NCBI GenBank assembly: GCA_013815575.1
Contig: JACDFX010000142.1
Coordinates: 1 to 5,831, forward strand
From: Rubrobacter sp.
GTDB lineage: Bacteria; Actinomycetota; Rubrobacteria; Rubrobacterales; Rubrobacteraceae
Length of the DNA: 5,831 nucleotides
Reading direction: 5' to 3'
Shown here: positions 1-5,831 of the stretch, piece after piece
Layout of the letters: every line of letters begins with the position of its first letter
How positions within the stretch are numbered: the first letter of the stretch is position 1
Position numbers and translations under genes: made by a program
Notes under the pieces: generated by a model
Databases searched by the model: none
Told to the model about the DNA's origin: nothing
The model's input: the letters and a program-made list of their open reading frames with translations, nothing else

Positions 1-462
1 TTTCTCGGAGAGCCGGACGACCGCGGTTCTGGCCCGCGGGTTGACCACGAGGATCACGCGGGTACCTGCTGCGAGCCAGTCAGCCACCTTCTCCTCGACC
101 TCGGCGAACAGGTCGTTGGGGGAGACTACCTCTACGGCGAGGTCCGGTGCTTCGGGCCAGTATCCTTCCACCTCGCCCACGGCTTCCACACGCTCACGCC
201 GAACGAACGCGGCGTCCGGCGCGCGGACGGTGTCCGGGTTGCCTGCGATCTTGAATCCCGTTTCGGCCGCGAAGACCACACCAAGGTCGTGTGCCCTGAC
301 GTATTGATCCAGTGACGTGCTCACGTCTATCGCGATCCGCCCATGCACGTTTCCCGCCGGAGCCATCGTGCGCACCTCCCCGCGTACCAGCTCGCGCCGG
401 AGGCCGTCATCGGGAATGCGAAGCAACTCTTCCGCCGTGACCGGCTTGCGCCTGACGACCAC
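1..462 (-). CDS. Uma2-family putative endonuclease (DUF820), C-terminus cut off by the window edge
   Basis: The minus-strand reading frame opens at a GTG (460-462) just after an in-frame TGA (472-474). A very good ribosome binding site, GAGGTG at 468-473, lies 5 bases before the GTG, which settles the start. The 154 visible residues read as an Uma2/DUF820 protein: an early TAEELL.IPDDG segment (9-20), then ELVRGEV (24-30), APDAAF (81-86), LAVEVVSPND (108-117), EKVADWLAAGT (124-134) and VNPRARTAVV (140-149). In this family the fold is PD-(D/E)XK nuclease-like; D83, E111 and K125 are the likely metal and catalytic positions (inference from motif placement). Members are commonly about 180-200 residues, so roughly 30-45 C-terminal residues probably lie beyond the edge. 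Uma2 genes are common, often in many copies, in cyanobacteria, Chloroflexi and some actinobacteria, and their biological role is poorly known. Family assignment is confident; nuclease activity is inferred. Confidence 0.88.
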   Translation of the reverse strand, partial: MVVRRKPVTAEELLRIPDDGLRRELVRGEVRTMAPAGNVHGRIAIDVSTSLDQYVRAHDLGVVFAAETGFKIAGNPDTVRAPDAAFVRRERVEAVGEVEGYWPEAPDLAVEVVSPNDLFAEVEEKVADWLAAGTRVILVVNPRARTAVVRLSEK

Positions 463-467
463 AAGGA

Positions 468-473
468 CACCTC
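468..473 (-). promoter_or_regulatory. Ribosome binding site of the Uma2-family gene
   Basis: On the minus strand GAGGTG is followed by the 5-base spacer TCCTT and then GTG. It is a close match to the Shine-Dalgarno core. It decides the start, because the only upstream in-frame codons before the TGA stop are non-start codons. Confidence 0.7.
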
Positions 474-493
474 ACCCTCGATTGCCTGCGATT

Positions 494-499
494 ATTCTA
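494..499 (-). promoter_or_regulatory. Probable -10 element for the Uma2-family gene
   Basis: On the minus strand the AT-rich patch TAGAATAAT (491-499) stands out in an otherwise GC-rich region. TAGAAT (494-499) differs from the TATAAT consensus at one position and would start a transcript near 487, leaving a leader of about 25 bases before the GTG at 462. No good TTGACA-like -35 is visible; the best is CTGTCC, 18 bases upstream, with three matches. The upstream position is occupied by a small palindrome listed separately. Confidence 0.4.
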
Positions 500-509
500 G
501 CCTCTCGGA

Positions 510-522
510 CTGTTTGGGACAG
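510..522. repeat. Small palindrome CTGT-N5-ACAG, possible operator
   Basis: The plus strand reads CTGTTTGGGACAG, two 4-base arms around 5 bases. It sits where the -35 region of the putative Uma2 promoter would be, about 20 bases upstream of the -10 centre. It could be an operator half-site pair or chance: a 4+4 palindrome is a weak signal in a single sequence. Confidence 0.25.
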
Positions 523-581
523 AGTGTCGGCGGCCCGGGTCGAATCCTTAAGCGGCAAGCGGGCAGCCCTCGAACAACTTA

Positions 582-690
582 CTGAAATCGAGGCCGCAGG
601 CCGAAGCGTGCTGAAAGCGGAAGCCGAAGGCTGGAGCGCGCTGAAAGGCGCGAAGCGTCGTGCTGAAAGCTGGCGTAGCCAGCGTGCTCC
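582..690. repeat. Four degenerate tandem repeats, CTGAAA plus mini-hairpin
   Basis: On the plus strand CTGAAA occurs at 582, 611, 641 and 663, a spacing of 29, 30 and 22 bases. The last three copies are preceded by GCGTG, GCGCG or CGTCGTG, and the fourth unit ends in the same GCGTGCT. Each unit carries a short perfect or near-perfect stem closed over a three-base GNA loop: GGCC-GCA-GGCC (592-602), AGCC-GAA-GGCT (622-632), GGCGC-GAA-GCGTC with one G.T pair (647-659), and GCTGGC-GTA-GCCAGC (669-683). The repeat copies are diverged, so this is either an old tandem duplication or a purine-rich simple-sequence region. Function unknown. Confidence 0.6.
669..683 (-). terminator. Hairpin just after the nucleotidyltransferase stop, possible weak terminator
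   Basis: On the minus strand GCTGGC-TAC-GCCAGC forms a 6-base-pair stem with a 3-base loop, starting 12 bases after the TAG stop at 695-697. It is followed by only TTTC, not a proper U-tract, so intrinsic termination would be weak. It is also the fourth unit of the repeat cluster and may have nothing to do with termination. Confidence 0.25.
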
Positions 691-694
691 TAAG

Positions 695-1804
695 CTAGAA
701 CCTGAGGCTGCGCGGGGGAAGAACGACGCCAGGGTTCACGCGAATCCCCTGGTCGAGGACGTTCCCCTCGCCGACGATACAGCCGGCGCCGAGGACCGAG
801 AGGCCTCGGACGATGGCGCCCCGGCCGACCCGGGCATTGCGGCCTATGATGGAGCCGCGGACCACGGCCCCGGCCTCGACCTCAGCCCCGTCGAGCAGGA
901 TGCTGCCCTCGACCACCGCGCCGCGTCCAACGCGGCAGTTTCGGCCCATAGAGGAGCGCCCGCCGATGGTGGCGAGGTCTGACATATCGCACCCTTCCGC
1001 CACGGAGAGCGGCGGGAGGAGCTTGACGTTCTTGCCGCAGCGGGTGTCTTCGCCCACGTCCATGTACTCAAACTTCTCCCGGTCTGTCGTGCCGACTGCG
1101 CCGGAGAGCACGTCGTTGGAGGCGGCCAGGTAGCTGCGCGGCGTTCCGATGTCCCGCCAGTACGAGCTTGAGACGTGGGCCCGCAGGCGGCCCCGGGCCT
1201 GAAGCTCGGGGAAGATCTCACGCTCAATGGAGACCTCACGGCCTGCCGGTATCATGCCGAGAACTTCGGGCTCGATGATGTAGACGCCGGCGTTCACCAG
1301 GTTCGTCGTCACCTCGTCGGCCGCCGGCTTCTCGATGAACCGCCTGACGACCATGTCGTGGTCCACCTCCACCAGGCCGTACGCCGTCGGGTCCTCCACG
1401 CTCGTCAGGGTGATGGTCGCGAGCGCATCAGAGGCTTTGTGTATCCTGATGGCCTCGGCCAGGTCCATCCCCGTCAGTACGTCCCCGTTGACGACGACGA
1501 ACGGGCCGCCGGTCAGGTACTCTTCCGCGTTCTTGATGCCGCCGGCCGTGCCGAGCGCGTGCTCCTCGATGGCGTAGTCGACGGAGAAGTCGCGCAGGTC
1601 GTGCCAGCCGGCCAGGTAGTCCTGGATCGGATCTGGCAGATACCCAAGAGAAAGTACCGCCCCGTCGAGCCCTCCGCCGCGCAGAAAGTCCAGCATGTAG
1701 CCCATGAAAGGCCGGTTGCGCAGTGGGACCAGCGCCTTCGGGATGTCGAAGGTGATCGGGCGCAGCCGGGTCCCCCGCCCTCCCACCAGAACCACGGCCT
1801 TCAC
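695..1804 (-). CDS. Sugar-phosphate nucleotidyltransferase (NDP-sugar pyrophosphorylase) with C-terminal left-handed beta-helix
   Basis: This protein of 369 residues should join a sugar 1-phosphate to an NTP, giving an NDP-sugar and pyrophosphate in the cytoplasm, for glycan or envelope synthesis. The N-terminal nucleotidyltransferase domain (about 1-235) shows the nucleotide-binding loop GGRGTRLRP (8-16), PKALVP (22-27) with the catalytic-type K23, VNGDVL (105-110) with the metal-binding-type D108, FIEKP (156-160), VNAGVYI (170-176) and YWRDIGTP (215-222). From about 255 to 365 come hexapeptide-repeat turns (for example GRNCRVGRGAVVEGS, 287-301) that form a left-handed beta-helix. This layout matches mannose-1-phosphate guanylyltransferase-like proteins, but glucose-1-phosphate uridylyl- or thymidylyltransferase activity cannot be excluded. 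The start is GTG: an in-frame TAA lies only five codons upstream (1817-1819), and GGGG (1810-1813) is a modest ribosome binding site. It follows nuoN by 66 bases on the same strand, so read-through is plausible. Substrate is unresolved. Confidence 0.9.
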   Translation of the reverse strand: MKAVVLVGGRGTRLRPITFDIPKALVPLRNRPFMGYMLDFLRGGGLDGAVLSLGYLPDPIQDYLAGWHDLRDFSVDYAIEEHALGTAGGIKNAEEYLTGGPFVVVNGDVLTGMDLAEAIRIHKASDALATITLTSVEDPTAYGLVEVDHDMVVRRFIEKPAADEVTTNLVNAGVYIIEPEVLGMIPAGREVSIEREIFPELQARGRLRAHVSSSYWRDIGTPRSYLAASNDVLSGAVGTTDREKFEYMDVGEDTRCGKNVKLLPPLSVAEGCDMSDLATIGGRSSMGRNCRVGRGAVVEGSILLDGAEVEAGAVVRGSIIGRNARVGRGAIVRGLSVLGAGCIVGEGNVLDQGIRVNPGVVLPPRSLRF

Positions 1805-1870
1805 GAACGCCCCGGCTTACGGCAGCCGCCTGCCGACAGCCCTACCGCACGCCTCGCATGCAGTTGCGGC
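1805..1870. other. Spacer between nuoN and the nucleotidyltransferase with two small hairpins
   Basis: The 66 bases hold CGGCAG-CCGC-CTGCCG (1820-1835), a perfect 6-base-pair stem with a 4-base loop. They also hold a second stem at 1847-1861, on the minus strand GCATGC-GAG-GCGTGC with one G.T pair. Neither is followed by a T-run on the minus strand, so no intrinsic terminator is evident. I see no promoter-like -10 sequence either. They could mark an RNA processing or attenuation site between the complex I genes and the next gene, or be chance in GC-rich sequence. Confidence 0.45.
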
Positions 1871-3304
1871 CTAGCCCAGTCCCGAGCCGCCGGCGAGGGC
1901 GGAGATCGGGACGATGAGGAGAAAGAACAGCGCGGTGAGAAGCGCGAGTACGTAGACGGAGAACTTCAACGCACCGCCCCCGGGGGGCTCGGCGGCGTCC
2001 AGCGTCGGCTTCTCGAAGAACATGTTTCGGATAATGCCGAAGTAGTAAGGCACCGAGAGGACGCTGTTCACGACGAGGGCGCCGACCACCACGTAGACTA
2101 GAACCGAGCCCGATTGGGCGCCGGAAAAGATGATCCAGGCCTTACCCCAGAACCCGCTGAAAGGCGGGATACCAACCAACGAGGCCATAAATACCCCCAT
2201 GCTCGCCGCCAGCGCGGGCCTCGTACGGAACAGGCCGTTAAAGCTCTTCCCGTCCTCCCCGACGAGGTCGATGACCAGGAAGGCCCCGATGTTCATGACC
2301 GCGTAGGCTGCGGAGTAGATCAGAACCGCCTCGACCGCCTGCCCGGTCGCCTGCCCCTGAAGTGCTGCGAAGGCCGCCAGGATATACCCGGAGTGCGCCA
2401 CAGAGCTGTACGCCAGCATCCGCCGCACGTTGCGCTGGCGCAGGGCGGCCAGGTTGCCGACGAACATCGTCAAGATAGCCAGGAAGGCCATCACCGCCGT
2501 CCACGTCGGCCTCGCCTCCGGCATCCCCTCAAGGAGTATCCGGAGCAGGACCGCGAAGGTTGCGGCCTTGGGGGCCACGGACAAGAACGCCGCGGCGCTC
2601 GTCGGGGCGCCCTGGTAGGCGTCCGGAGTCCAGAAGTGGAAGGGTGCCGCCGAGACCTTGAAGGCGAAGCCGGAGAGAAGCAGGACGAGGCCAAGCAGGG
2701 CGACGGGTGTCAGGCTGCCGGAGAAGGTCTGGGAAACGTCGCTCAGGAGGGCGGAGCCGGTGACGCCGTAGATCAGGACGATGCCGTAGAGGAGCACCGA
2801 GGAGGCGACGACGCCCGTAATGAGGTACTTCATCCCGCCCTCCGCGCTCTCCCGGCGTTTCCGGTCGAAGGCAACCATCGCGTAGGAAGGTATCGTCGCG
2901 AGCTCTATCGCCAGGAAGATGCCGAAGAGGTCGCGCATGGAGACGAGCAGGATGGAGCCGAGCACGACCGAGAGGATGAGCGTCAGGTACTCGGGGGCGT
3001 CGCCCGTCCCGCCAGACCACCGGGCCGCCGCGAGTACGGCGAAGAAGGCGCTTCCGGCCACGATCAGCTTGAAGTACAACGCGAAGTTGTCCACCACGAA
3101 CCCGCCGCCGAAAAACTCCCCGGAGAACCCTGCCGCCAGCAGCCCGGCCGCGCTGCCGAAAACCGCAAGCGCGCCGAGGGCGGCGAGGCCCGCAACAAGC
3201 CCGATGCTGCGCTCAAAAAACACCCCGACCATGAGCACCAGGATCAGGAACCCCACAGCCACGAGCTCCGGCAAGAGCGCGACGAAAGTCAGACCGGTAA
3301 CCAC
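1871..3304 (-). CDS. nuoN: NADH-quinone oxidoreductase subunit N
   Basis: This is one of the three antiporter-like membrane subunits of complex I, with 477 residues and many hydrophobic helices; it is close to the family norm. It carries out part of the proton pumping coupled to quinone reduction. Conserved features are visible: E134 in LAIELATIPSY (131-141), K159 in GMKYLITG (157-164), K216 in FAFKVSAAPFHFWTPDAYQG (213-232), K246 in APKAATF (244-250), H304 in AYSSVAHSGY (298-307), and K388 in GFWGKAW (384-390). These correspond to the buried charges of the proton channels as I recall from E. coli NuoN (E133, K158, K217, K247, K395). The start is GTG at 3302-3304, sharing one base with the TAG stop of nuoM (TAGTG). 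A G-rich ribosome binding site, AGGGGGTGG (3308-3316), lies inside the end of nuoM. This implies coupled translation, and no separate promoter is visible. The stop is TAG at 1871-1873. Nothing appears broken. Confidence 0.96.
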   Translation of the reverse strand: MVTGLTFVALLPELVAVGFLILVLMVGVFFERSIGLVAGLAALGALAVFGSAAGLLAAGFSGEFFGGGFVVDNFALYFKLIVAGSAFFAVLAAARWSGGTGDAPEYLTLILSVVLGSILLVSMRDLFGIFLAIELATIPSYAMVAFDRKRRESAEGGMKYLITGVVASSVLLYGIVLIYGVTGSALLSDVSQTFSGSLTPVALLGLVLLLSGFAFKVSAAPFHFWTPDAYQGAPTSAAAFLSVAPKAATFAVLLRILLEGMPEARPTWTAVMAFLAILTMFVGNLAALRQRNVRRMLAYSSVAHSGYILAAFAALQGQATGQAVEAVLIYSAAYAVMNIGAFLVIDLVGEDGKSFNGLFRTRPALAASMGVFMASLVGIPPFSGFWGKAWIIFSGAQSGSVLVYVVVGALVVNSVLSVPYYFGIIRNMFFEKPTLDAAEPPGGGALKFSVYVLALLTALFFLLIVPISALAGGSGLG

Positions 3305-4758
3305 TAGCCACCCCCTATCGCGCTAATAACGGCTTCCACACCCGGACGCTGCACGCTGACGAGCAAAGCCGGGAAGATTCCGAACAGGACCAGCAAAACC
3401 GCGAGCGGCACCGCCGCCGCCATCTCCATCGGCCCCGCATCTTCGACGGCCTCGTAGGCCGGCCTCTCCACCGGGCCGAAGACCACGCGGGCCAGCATGT
3501 ACAGCAGGTACATCGCCGAGAGCACGATGCCCAGGGCCGCCAGGACGCCCTGGACCGGGAAGGCGTCGTACCCGCCCATGATGCTCATGAACTCAGAGAC
3601 GAAGACAGCTAACCCCGGCAACCCCATCGCCGCCATCGCCCCGAGCACGAGCAGGCCTCCCGCCCACGGCATCCTGGCCGCGAGCCCGCCGAGCTCCCTC
3701 ACCTTCCTGGTTCCGGTCCTCGTCGCGATCACGCCGACCAGCACGAAGAGCAGCGCCGAGTACAACCCGTGCGTCACCTGCTGCAAGACCGCCCCGTTTA
3801 GCCCGACCGCGTTGCCGGAGGCCGCCCCAAGCAGGATAAAGCCCAGAGTACCGATGGACGAGTAGGCAACGAGCGCCTTCAGGTCAGGCTGCAAAAAGGC
3901 CACGAACGCGCCGTAGACGATGTTTATGACCCCGAACGCCGCCAGGTAAGGCAAGAACGGCTGCACGCCCTGCGGCAGGAGCGGTATCGCGACCTTTATG
4001 AGGCCATACGTCCCAAGCTTCGGCAAGATGCCCGAGAGCACGACGTTCGTCGAGATGGGGCTGGAGACGTAGACGTCAAGCAGCCAGCCGTGCAGCGGGA
4101 CGGCCGGAACCTTTATCAGCAGGCCGAAGAGGATCGGGGCCGCGACCGCGATCTGGGCCGTCCGGCCCAAACCGCCCCCCGACGTCAACGACTCCATCGC
4201 GTAGGTGCCGGCCAGGATGCCGAAAGCGAGGAAACCGGCCAGCATCACGGTGCTTCCGAGGAACGTGTAGACAAAGAACTTTATCGCCGCCTGGCGACGG
4301 TTCTCGTCGCCCCAGATGCCTACGAGGAGGTACATCGGGATCAGCGTGATCTCGAAGAAGATGTAGAACAGGATCAAATCCTCTGACGCGAACACCCCGA
4401 GCATCCCGACCTCGGCGATGAACAGGATCGCGAAGTACTGCTTGAGGTTCTCGCGCACGTCGTAAGAGGCGACCACGGCAATAAGCGTGAGCAGGGCCGT
4501 CAGGAAGAACATCCCGAACCCGAGGCCGTCGAGGCCGACCCGGTAGCCGATATCGAGCGACCCGATCCAGGTAAAGTCCTGGGTAAGCGACGGGACCTCC
4601 AGGCCGCTCCCGTAGGCGAAGTAGATGTAGAGCGTGAGCAGCAGCGGCACCGCCGCCACCGCGAGCGCCGCGTAGCGCAGCGGACGTTCTTCCTCTGGAA
4701 GCAAGAGCAGAAGAATGGCGCCGAGAAGCGGGAAGAAGATGGTTATCGTGGTGATCAC
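3304..4758 (-). CDS. nuoM: NADH-quinone oxidoreductase subunit M
   Basis: This is the middle antiporter-like, proton-pumping membrane subunit of complex I, with 484 residues against about 500 in E. coli. Expected polar residues are present: E136 in [17 protein letters not shown] (134-150), K216 in [11 protein letters not shown] (215-225), K247 in LPKLGTYG (245-252), H330 in QVTHGL (327-332), and E389 in [12 protein letters not shown] (386-397). They align with E144, K234, K265, H348 and E407 of E. coli NuoM from memory. Two places differ from the family consensus. [10 protein letters not shown] (298-307) has T304 where most members have His (SHMGF). [16 protein letters not shown] (225-240) lacks the usual WLPDA..EAPT form. 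The start is GTG at 4756-4758, overlapping the nuoL stop as GTGA, with GGGGGTG (4764-4770) as ribosome binding site. The gene ends in TAG, one base into nuoN. The frame is intact, so the deviations look real rather than decay. Confidence 0.96.
   Translation of the reverse strand: MITTITIFFPLLGAILLLLLPEEERPLRYAALAVAAVPLLLTLYIYFAYGSGLEVPSLTQDFTWIGSLDIGYRVGLDGLGFGMFFLTALLTLIAVVASYDVRENLKQYFAILFIAEVGMLGVFASEDLILFYIFFEITLIPMYLLVGIWGDENRRQAAIKFFVYTFLGSTVMLAGFLAFGILAGTYAMESLTSGGGLGRTAQIAVAAPILFGLLIKVPAVPLHGWLLDVYVSSPISTNVVLSGILPKLGTYGLIKVAIPLLPQGVQPFLPYLAAFGVINIVYGAFVAFLQPDLKALVAYSSIGTLGFILLGAASGNAVGLNGAVLQQVTHGLYSALLFVLVGVIATRTGTRKVRELGGLAARMPWAGGLLVLGAMAAMGLPGLAVFVSEFMSIMGGYDAFPVQGVLAALGIVLSAMYLLYMLARVVFGPVERPAYEAVEDAGPMEMAAAVPLAVLLVLFGIFPALLVSVQRPGVEAVISAIGGG
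3308..3316 (-). promoter_or_regulatory. Ribosome binding site of nuoN inside the nuoM 3' end
   Basis: On the minus strand AGGGGGTGG stands just before the GTG start of nuoN; the G-run core ends 6 bases before it. It is coding sequence for the last residues of NuoM, so the glycine-rich tail of NuoM (IGGG) is partly a by-product of this site. Confidence 0.5.
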
Positions 4759-5831
4759 AGCTTCACCCCCACGGCGAAGGCAGCAATGGTTATCACCGCT
4801 ATGAGCGCCACGACGAGGAAGGCGTACTGGGCACCCACGATCACGCCGATAACCAGCACGGCAAGCAAGATGAAGAGCGCGTAGTTCTGCACCCCGCCGC
4901 CCTGAAGCCGTTGCAGGAGGCCGCCCGTTCCCATGGCCCCGCGTCCGACGCCGCCGACGAGGCCGCCGAGCACGTTACGGTCGAACCCCAGGGTCGCCCG
5001 CCCGAGCCACCTGGCGGCGCGGACGAAGGTCGCGCCGTAGAGCGCGTCGAAGTACCAGCCCTTGTCCAAAAACGTGTGGACCGGCGCGAACCTGCGAGCC
5101 AGCGCCCCGGAGCGTTCCGGCCTCTGGACGTAGAGGGCGTAAGCCACGCCGATCCCGAGCAGCGCCACCGCTACCGACACCCCGCCGAGCAGGAAGCTGA
5201 AGGCGTGCTCTTCGAGCTGGAGGGTCTCGGTCGCGAAATCGCTCGGCGTGACGAACGCGGCGAAGTAGTCCCGGATCGGGAGCCCGAAGCCCTCGGGGAT
5301 ACCGACCCAGCCGCTTACCACGGAGAGGAAGGCCAGGATCAGCATCGGCCCCGTCATGATGCCGGGCGACTCGGTCGCGTTTCTGGCCGCCTCCGTCCGG
5401 GGCTCGCCCATAAAGGCCACGAAGATCGCGCGGAAGATGTAGAAGGCCGTCAAGAACACGGTCAAAAGCGCCATCGCGAAGAGCACGTATAGGTGCTCCT
5501 CGTAGGCCGAGGCCACGATGGCGTCCTTGGACCAGAAGCCCGCGAAGGGGAAGATCCCGGAGAGCGAGAGCCCGCCGAGGACCATCGCCCAGAAGGTGAT
5601 CGGCATCCTGCGCCGCAACCCCCCCATCTCGAACATGTTGTAAGAGTCCATCGCATAGATGATGCTGCCGGCGCAGAGGAAGAGCAGCGCCTTGAAGAAG
5701 GCGTGGTTATAGAGGTGAAAGACTCCAGCCGTATAGGAGCCGATCCCGAGCCCGAGCATCATGTACCCGAGCTGTGAGACGGTCGAGTAGGCGATCACGC
5801 GCTTGATGTCCTTCTTGACCAGCGCCATCGT
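4755..5831 (-). CDS. nuoL: NADH-quinone oxidoreductase subunit L, N-terminal part outside the window
   Basis: The visible 358 residues are the C-terminal portion of the distal antiporter-like subunit of complex I; roughly 270-300 residues lie beyond position 5831. The Met at 5826-5828 is internal, since it belongs to the conserved stretch [20 protein letters not shown], so it is not a start. Counting from that Met, visible landmarks are K9 in DIKRV, H38 and H42 in [13 protein letters not shown] with K46 (34x-type lysine of the channel), and K101 in GFWSKDAI (97-104), matching E. coli K342 and K399 as I recall. [12 protein letters not shown] (254-265) begins the segment that becomes the long amphipathic lateral helix running along the membrane arm, up to about 310. 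VQNYALF (313-319) opens the anchoring helix. Two hydrophobic stretches then follow (about 314-333 and 336-357), where the family normally ends with one. The stop TGA overlaps the nuoM start (GTGA). Confidence 0.95.
   Translation of the reverse strand, partial: TMALVKKDIKRVIAYSTVSQLGYMMLGLGIGSYTAGVFHLYNHAFFKALLFLCAGSIIYAMDSYNMFEMGGLRRRMPITFWAMVLGGLSLSGIFPFAGFWSKDAIVASAYEEHLYVLFAMALLTVFLTAFYIFRAIFVAFMGEPRTEAARNATESPGIMTGPMLILAFLSVVSGWVGIPEGFGLPIRDYFAAFVTPSDFATETLQLEEHAFSFLLGGVSVAVALLGIGVAYALYVQRPERSGALARRFAPVHTFLDKGWYFDALYGATFVRAARWLGRATLGFDRNVLGGLVGGVGRGAMGTGGLLQRLQGGGVQNYALFILLAVLVIGVIVGAQYAFLVVALIAVITIAAFAVGVKL
4764..4770 (-). promoter_or_regulatory. Ribosome binding site of nuoM inside the nuoL 3' end
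   Basis: GGGGGTG on the minus strand lies 5 bases before the GTG start of nuoM. It includes GGTGA when read one base further, which extends the match to the 16S rRNA tail. Together with the GTGA stop-start overlap it supports coupled translation of nuoL and nuoM. Confidence 0.5.

Larger units (their letters stand above)
463..694. other. Non-coding interval between the nucleotidyltransferase and Uma2 genes
   Basis: This 232-base gap has no convincing gene on either strand. From the nucleotidyltransferase side (right to left) it holds a possible weak terminator hairpin (669-683), a cluster of degenerate CTGAAA repeats (582-683), an unremarkable stretch (about 523-581), a small palindrome (510-522), and the -10 and ribosome binding site of the Uma2 gene. 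Plus-strand open frames crossing it continue antisense into the nucleotidyltransferase gene and have no start context that I trust. Confidence 0.7.

Noticed and set aside
582..683. The repeat cluster as a CRISPR array
   Set aside because: Copies are only about 6-11 bases of shared sequence with 22-30 base spacing and diverged flanks. There is no 25-35 base identical repeat and no cas gene in view.
317..982. A 221-codon plus-strand open frame crossing the repeat region
   Set aside because: It is antisense to the Uma2 gene start and the nucleotidyltransferase 3' end. Its middle part translates the repeat cluster, and there is no recognisable protein family.
1820..1861. Intrinsic terminator after nuoN
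   Set aside because: Two hairpins can be drawn, but neither is followed by a T-rich tract on the minus strand, so I list them only as structure in the spacer.
1175..2101. A 308-codon plus-strand open frame across the nucleotidyltransferase start and nuoN end
   Set aside because: It runs antisense through two well-supported genes and their spacer. The predicted product is low-complexity and charged, and there is no ribosome binding site that I trust.
2114..3307. A 397-codon open frame on the plus strand, fully antisense to nuoN
   Set aside because: Its product is a charged, Arg/Glu/Gly/His-rich sequence with no recognisable domain, typical of the complementary frame of a GC-rich membrane protein gene. 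It mirrors nuoN almost exactly, whose conserved residues are clear.
4911..5492. A 193-codon plus-strand open frame antisense to nuoL
   Set aside because: It is a shadow of nuoL in GC-rich sequence: the product is rich in Arg, Glu, Gly and Pro with no domain.
5826..5828. ATG as a possible start of nuoL
   Set aside because: The codon lies inside a conserved NuoL helix, the reading frame continues to the window edge (5829-5831 is Thr), and a start here would remove most of the proton-channel helices.

Overview
The window is a GC-rich bacterial segment in which every gene I can support lies on the minus strand. Transcription therefore runs from position 5831 down to 1. Most of it (about 1871-5831) is the distal end of a respiratory complex I (NADH:quinone oxidoreductase) operon in the usual order nuoL (N-terminus off the window), nuoM, nuoN. 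The three genes overlap by a few bases, and the two starts in view are GTG codons behind G-rich ribosome binding sites. After a 66-base gap comes a complete nucleotide-sugar pyrophosphorylase-type gene (695-1804). A 232-base non-coding stretch follows (463-694) with a small cluster of degenerate repeats. Last is a Uma2-family (PD-(D/E)XK nuclease-like) gene running off the left edge (1-462).

The high GC, the GTG starts, the nuoL-M-N order and the character of the proteins suggest an actinobacterium. Rubrobacter or a relative is my best guess, from general resemblance only. No rRNA, tRNA, CRISPR array, transposase or phage gene is visible.

How the genes relate: NuoL, NuoM and NuoN are the three antiporter-like, proton-translocating membrane subunits. 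They should be made in concert by translational coupling and assembled into the membrane arm. The sugar nucleotidyltransferase has no known part in respiration and may only share the transcript. The Uma2 gene has its own strong ribosome binding site and a plausible promoter, so it looks like a separate unit.

I do not see a new multi-gene system. The points most worth a second look are: the CTGAAA/mini-hairpin repeat cluster at 582-683; NuoM, which has a Thr where the family normally has a conserved His and a remodelled motif in its central channel region; NuoL, which appears to have an extra hydrophobic segment at its C-terminus; and a small palindrome overlapping the probable promoter of the Uma2 gene.
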